Shown here piece by piece: positions 55,719 through 59,141 of a DNA stretch of 59,141 nucleotides. The translations under genes and the position numbers were made by a program. The notes below the pieces were generated by a model. The model had not been told where the DNA came from. It worked only from the letters and a program-made list of their open reading frames with translations, and ran no database searches. Origin of the DNA: a virus; the IMG/VR virus record IMGVR_UViG_3300035070_001240, positions 1 to 59,141 of that record; one strand, written 5' to 3'. The first letter of the stretch is position 1, and each line of letters opens with the position of its first letter.

Positions 55719-57692
55719 TTATTCCTCTGGTTTTTTCTTAAATTCAAATGTAGGAAGTGTACCAAAATTTTTCTGATAAGCATTTACTAATGCTTGGTAA
55801 TAAATCAATTGTTGATCATATATTGCTTGAGCTTTTGAAGTATCTGTTCCAGGAACAGCTTTTGATATTTGTTCAGATGCTGTTTCAAGAATTGGTTTTA
55901 ATGCTTTCATTTGTTCAAGAAGAGTATCTCTATCTAAAGTCATTGCATCTCTGTTAGCTTTAGCCCTAGCAGCGCGTGTTTGACCTTCATAGTATTTATT
56001 AAGTCCTGCAACTTGTTGACGTTTTAGTTCAAGTTTTTCAGCTTCTGTTTCAGCTTCTCTCATTAGCTTTTTTGCACCAGCAAATTCTTTTAGACCAGCT
56101 AGAGCAGCAGTAGCTGTATCTTGCCCTGGTCTAGTAAATTGTGCGGCAGCTTGAAAATAAGGAAGTGCAGCTTCAAGATTAAAGAATGGTTTTTCTTTTT
56201 TATCGTCTTGATTAGGCTTACCACCTTTTTCTTCATCATAAGGAATATTTAAAGAATCACCCTCACCAGCTTGTTCCATAGCTTGTAACATTTCAGACGA
56301 TAGAGGAAGATCAGCTATATCCTCCATAGGAGTTTTTACACTATAATCTAAAGTTGATACATCAAATTCATCAAGTACAGGTATAATTCCTTCTTCCTCT
56401 GCCTTTATGTATCTTTGCCTTATTCTTTCATCACGTACTTCTCTTGGTTCGCTTATAAACTCAATCAATGGTCTAGTATACCAAGGTTTTGTTGATCCAC
56501 CCTTGTCATATTTCTCTACCATTCCACCATTGGCTAGTCCTACTAAGCCACCCTCGGCACCAAATAAAGGCTTACCAAGACCAGAGGCAATACCAGCAGC
56601 AACTGAACCAGCACCAAGAAGTTGTTGACCAAGGCTAGGTGGTGCTTGATAAGTAGCAGCAGTTTTATAAGTAGATGGTTGCATTTGGAATCCACGATAG
56701 ATACCGCTAAGGTCTTGAATTTGCTGTAATGGATAAGTTTGCTGTCTTGCAAATTCTTCATAAGCAATGTCAAGAGGCTGTTGTTGTAAACCACGTTGAG
56801 CTTCACCAGCAGCTTGTAAAGCACCTAGACCTGATAATCCAAGAGCTTGTTCTGATTGACCTAACTGAGCAAATTGAGTAGCTCCTGCCATTTTAGTAGC
56901 TTGATCTGCACGGAATTGTTGAAGTGCAGATTCATATGCTTTTTGAGAACCTGTAGCTTGAATATCACTTAATCCACGTTGAGTAGCTTCTTCACCAAGC
57001 ATACGCTCTAAAACATCACGACTACCACCAAAAGCTCGTGCCTTTCCAGCAAGAGCAGCGCGTTGTTGTTCACGCCTTGTAGCTTCTTTTGCAAATTCAC
57101 GTTTTTGAATATCTGTAACAGCTTGTTGAAAAGGTGACATATATTTTTCTTGAAGCTGTGTTGCACTAATATCACCAAGTCCAGCTACTCCTTGAGCAGC
57201 TAGTCCTTTAGCAATATCTAATTCTTGTTGAGCAGGGGCTTTGAAAGTACGTTCACCAGTTACAGGATCAACTTCAGTAAGAAAAGACTCAAGACCAGAA
57301 AAAGCTACACGTTGTTCTGGAGTTACTTCAGCGAGACGTTGACCAGTATAGGGTACATAAGGTTCTTCATAAGCTTCTTCTGCACGAGCAAAAAGACGTT
57401 CTACATATGGCTTTGCATATTCTGGAAGATCAGATACTTGTTTAACAACCTGTTCTGAAGCAGGAGGAGGAGGAGGAGGTGAACCGCCACCACCAAAGTA
57501 CTGAACAAGATTAGTACACTTGTTTACAGTACCTGATCCACCCATAGCACGAAGAACAGCGGCTTCATATTTATTAACATGAGCAAGTTCTGTGTCACCA
57601 TTAATACCACAATCAGCAATATCATTATAAAGCTGATTAAATAGTTTAATCTTTTGTTTAATTGTTAGCTTATCAAGAACGATCTTTTTCAT
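55719..57692 (-). CDS. Internal virion protein, 657 aa
   Basis: 657 aa with an N-terminal helical part, a GGGGSPPPPPPAS linker at about residues 70-82, a Gln/Ala-rich coiled coil (about 100-330), then a Gly-rich segment (LGQQLLGAGSVAAGIASGLG) and a helical C-terminus. The sequence QAGEGDSLN occurs at about residue 475 and also in the portal. Similar long Ala/Gln helical proteins are internal core components of marine podoviruses. Confidence 0.72.
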   Translation of the reverse strand: MKKIVLDKLTIKQKIKLFNQLYNDIADCGINGDTELAHVNKYEAAVLRAMGGSGTVNKCTNLVQYFGGGGSPPPPPPASEQVVKQVSDLPEYAKPYVERLFARAEEAYEEPYVPYTGQRLAEVTPEQRVAFSGLESFLTEVDPVTGERTFKAPAQQELDIAKGLAAQGVAGLGDISATQLQEKYMSPFQQAVTDIQKREFAKEATRREQQRAALAGKARAFGGSRDVLERMLGEEATQRGLSDIQATGSQKAYESALQQFRADQATKMAGATQFAQLGQSEQALGLSGLGALQAAGEAQRGLQQQPLDIAYEEFARQQTYPLQQIQDLSGIYRGFQMQPSTYKTAATYQAPPSLGQQLLGAGSVAAGIASGLGKPLFGAEGGLVGLANGGMVEKYDKGGSTKPWYTRPLIEFISEPREVRDERIRQRYIKAEEEGIIPVLDEFDVSTLDYSVKTPMEDIADLPLSSEMLQAMEQAGEGDSLNIPYDEEKGGKPNQDDKKEKPFFNLEAALPYFQAAAQFTRPGQDTATAALAGLKEFAGAKKLMREAETEAEKLELKRQQVAGLNKYYEGQTRAARAKANRDAMTLDRDTLLEQMKALKPILETASEQISKAVPGTDTSKAQAIYDQQLIYYQALVNAYQKNFGTLPTFEFKKKPEE

Positions 57693-57704
57693 TTTTATTA
57701 TTTC

Positions 57705-58145
57705 CTACAATTCTTTTTCGTAGCTATATCCTGTTACTTTCATATTTATTTTAGAAAGAATTTTACTCCAACCTTTTCTTCCGTTAAAAATTACAGATTT
57801 TTTACAGTTATTATCTCTTCCATATTGTGCTAGAGTTTCACAATGTTCAAGATAACAATCCATCCAGGAATTTAAATCCTTACCAGCGCATGATTCAATT
57901 TGTAAAATATTATCATAAATTCTCGTTTGAAGAACCATGACAACATCATTAAAATCTTTTTTATTCCAAGCTATCCAAAGTGTATGGCTTTTATTTATCG
58001 CTAGTTTTTTAAATTCTTCCTCTAAAGAAGAAAACCCTTGTCTTTCAATTAATCTTTCTAATAAAGGTGCAATGTTATTCCAAACTTTTAAAATATGTTC
58101 CGAAGGAATAATAGAAAACTCTGTTTCCATTTTTTCATTAGACAT
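57705..58145 (-). CDS. T7 gp13-like internal core protein
   Basis: 146 aa with SHTLWIAWNKKDFNDVVMVL, RIYDNILQIESCAGKDLNSW and CKKSVIFNGRKGWSKILSKI. The order 'w......v..i.....g......aGkdl..W........ya...gc..v...gR.gW.k.l' is that of T7 gp13-like internal proteins, which resemble an acetyltransferase fold without clear catalytic residues. It starts the internal-protein group. Confidence 0.68.
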   Translation of the reverse strand: MSNEKMETEFSIIPSEHILKVWNNIAPLLERLIERQGFSSLEEEFKKLAINKSHTLWIAWNKKDFNDVVMVLQTRIYDNILQIESCAGKDLNSWMDCYLEHCETLAQYGRDNNCKKSVIFNGRKGWSKILSKINMKVTGYSYEKEL

Positions 58146-58160
58146 TTAAACTCCATAATT

Positions 58161-59141
58161 TTAAGCCATCATGCCTCGTAGACCTTGAAGAGTTAGACTA
58201 TTTTGAGGCTGTTGTGTCTTACCAGTTTTGTTTAATCTAATATTCTTCATGAAAGTATACAACTTTTCTGCACCTTCTTTATTGCTTCCGTCACCTAATC
58301 TACTAACAGCATCACGATTAACAACAAACTCACCATCTGAAAGAGCGGCTGCACGTTTTCCATCAATCGTTGTTTGACGTAGATCATCCAATCCACCAGT
58401 TGGTCCTTTAACACCACCGCCAAGTGCATAGGAAGCTGAACCACCACCAAAAAGTTTGTTTAGACGGAAAATACCAGCATCTGTATTACCATCACCAGCA
58501 TGGGAAACAACATCAGCGGGTAATACAAAGCTACCACTCTCTAAACCTTCTCCTGGAATTTTACCACCACCAGCGGCAAATACTGGACCTTTGGTAGAAC
58601 CAATACCAACATTAGGAGCGGTATAAGGTGTTCTGCCAAGGCTTTTTAAATAAGCTTCTTTTTGTTCTTCAGTCATTCCACCAGTAGGTGCAGACATATC
58701 ATCACCAAAGGCTACACTTGATCCACCCATCTCAGCGGGAGTTTGTATAGATTGTCCAGCTAGAGAAAGAGGAGTAGCATATGGTAAAGCTCCTTCAGCA
58801 CTTCCTGTAATAATTGATTTTAAGCCACCTTCTTGGCCTAGAACACTTCCTAAACCTTCTACAGATGATTCAACACTTGGAGTAAACGCTACACTTTCGC
58901 CTATTTCTTCTCCTGGAAAGAAGTATTGACTTTCTGCTGTTCCAATACCACTTAGAGAAGCGCCACCATAGCCGCCTAAAGCACTTTTTACAAAATCAAG
59001 AAATCCTCTATCTCTACCAGCTAAACCATATCCTGTAAGTCCACCAAGACCAGCCCCTGCTAACGCTGCTGTCGTTCCACTTAAACCTAAAGCTGGTGGA
59101 AATAAAAATCCTACAGCGGCTGGAGCTAGAGCTTTGACAAT
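58161..59141 (-). CDS. C-terminal part of 349-aa internal virion/tail protein (continues at left end)
   Basis: Open to the right edge; joined through the circular junction to 208 it gives the intact 349-aa protein. This part has Gly/Ser-rich low-complexity stretches, GSFVLPADVVSHAGDGNTD and, near the end, GEFVVNRDAVSRLGDGSN. Such 'G.fV.p.daV..lGdGs' modules are seen in phage internal or tail proteins. A later in-frame ATG at 58730 is unlikely to be the real start, because the frame continues upstream without a stop. Confidence 0.8.
   Translation of the reverse strand: MVKALAPAAVGFLFPPALGLSGTTAALAGAGLGGLTGYGLAGRDRGFLDFVKSALGGYGGASLSGIGTAESQYFFPGEEIGESVAFTPSVESSVEGLGSVLGQEGGLKSIITGSAEGALPYATPLSLAGQSIQTPAEMGGSSVAFGDDMSAPTGGMTEEQKEAYLKSLGRTPYTAPNVGIGSTKGPVFAAGGGKIPGEGLESGSFVLPADVVSHAGDGNTDAGIFRLNKLFGGGSASYALGGGVKGPTGGLDDLRQTTIDGKRAAALSDGEFVVNRDAVSRLGDGSNKEGAEKLYTFMKNIRLNKTGKTQQPQNSLTLQGLRGMMA
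59003..59141. repeat. Imperfect terminal direct repeat, right copy
   Basis: The partner of bases 1-139, with four differences. The coding frame across the junction is kept, so both copies represent the same place on a circular or circularly permuted genome. The differences are consistent with strain-level variants in the sample. Confidence 0.85.

Overview
The window looks like the complete genome of a strictly lytic, AT-rich, tailed double-stranded DNA phage with a podovirus plan. It has a T7-type replication module and a long head-neck-internal-core array without tape measure, tail sheath or tail tube genes of long-tailed phages. The first 139 bases recur, with four mismatches, as the last 139 bases. 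Closing the molecule there joins two open fragments into one intact 349-codon gene, so the circular map is about 59,002 bp. The virion genes, class II (B12-dependent) ribonucleotide reductase, ThyX, 2OG-Fe(II) oxygenases, Hsp20 and many lysine-rich mini-proteins resemble those of marine phages of Proteobacteria. The host is inference only. No integrase, repressor, RNA polymerase or tRNA gene was recognised, so a virulent phage using host RNA polymerase is the best reading.

Layout. (1) Late block, minus strand, 23.5 kb leftward to 0.2 kb, through the circular junction, then 59.0 to 46.0 kb. In transcription order it holds terminase small and large subunits; a nest of tiny basic proteins and a Cys-rich metallothionein-like peptide; portal with a C-terminal lysozyme-like domain; a GroES-type co-chaperonin; scaffold; decoration protein; major capsid protein and terminator; neck and adaptor proteins; a large GC-rich LamG/DUF7483-type fibre; tail nozzle; three internal virion proteins, one of 1935 aa; two glycosyltransferase-type proteins, one fused to a methyltransferase and a DUF115-like domain; and a membrane protein. 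(2) A plus-strand Hsp20 gene with a near-consensus promoter (23.5-24.1 kb). (3) A minus-strand sugar pair, a sulfotransferase-like gene and GDP-mannose 4,6-dehydratase (24.1-25.9 kb), and a self-contained GC-rich gene (26.25-26.64 kb). (4) An 832-bp gene-free region with two sets of tandem repeats (periods 32 and 31 bp), palindromes and a promoter, the best origin and early-control candidate. (5) Plus-strand early/middle genes, 27.4-45.9 kb: small early genes, DUF932-like protein, deaminase, two 2OG oxygenases, ThyX with a homing endonuclease and a second ThyX C-terminus, a mannose-6-phosphate-isomerase-type cupin, primase-helicase, family A DNA polymerase, SSB, RecB/Cas4-like nuclease, endonuclease I, DUF3310 protein and class II RNR. 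A hairpin at 45.96-46.01 kb separates the convergent blocks.

How it fits together. The replication block supplies nucleotides (deaminase, ThyX, NrdJ), copies DNA (primase-helicase, PolA, SSB) and resolves or trims it (endonuclease I, RecB-like nuclease). The late block builds a short-tailed particle and brings its own folding help (GroES; Hsp20 nearby). A second theme is sugar chemistry, spread over three loci: cupin isomerase, Gmd, sulfotransferase-like protein, two GT-like proteins and a fused methyltransferase. Together they suggest remodelling of a cell-surface or virion glycan. The most unusual observations are the portal-lysozyme fusion, the ThyX/homing-endonuclease/ThyX-fragment arrangement, the GT-methyltransferase-DUF115 fusion and the dispersed GDP-mannose set.
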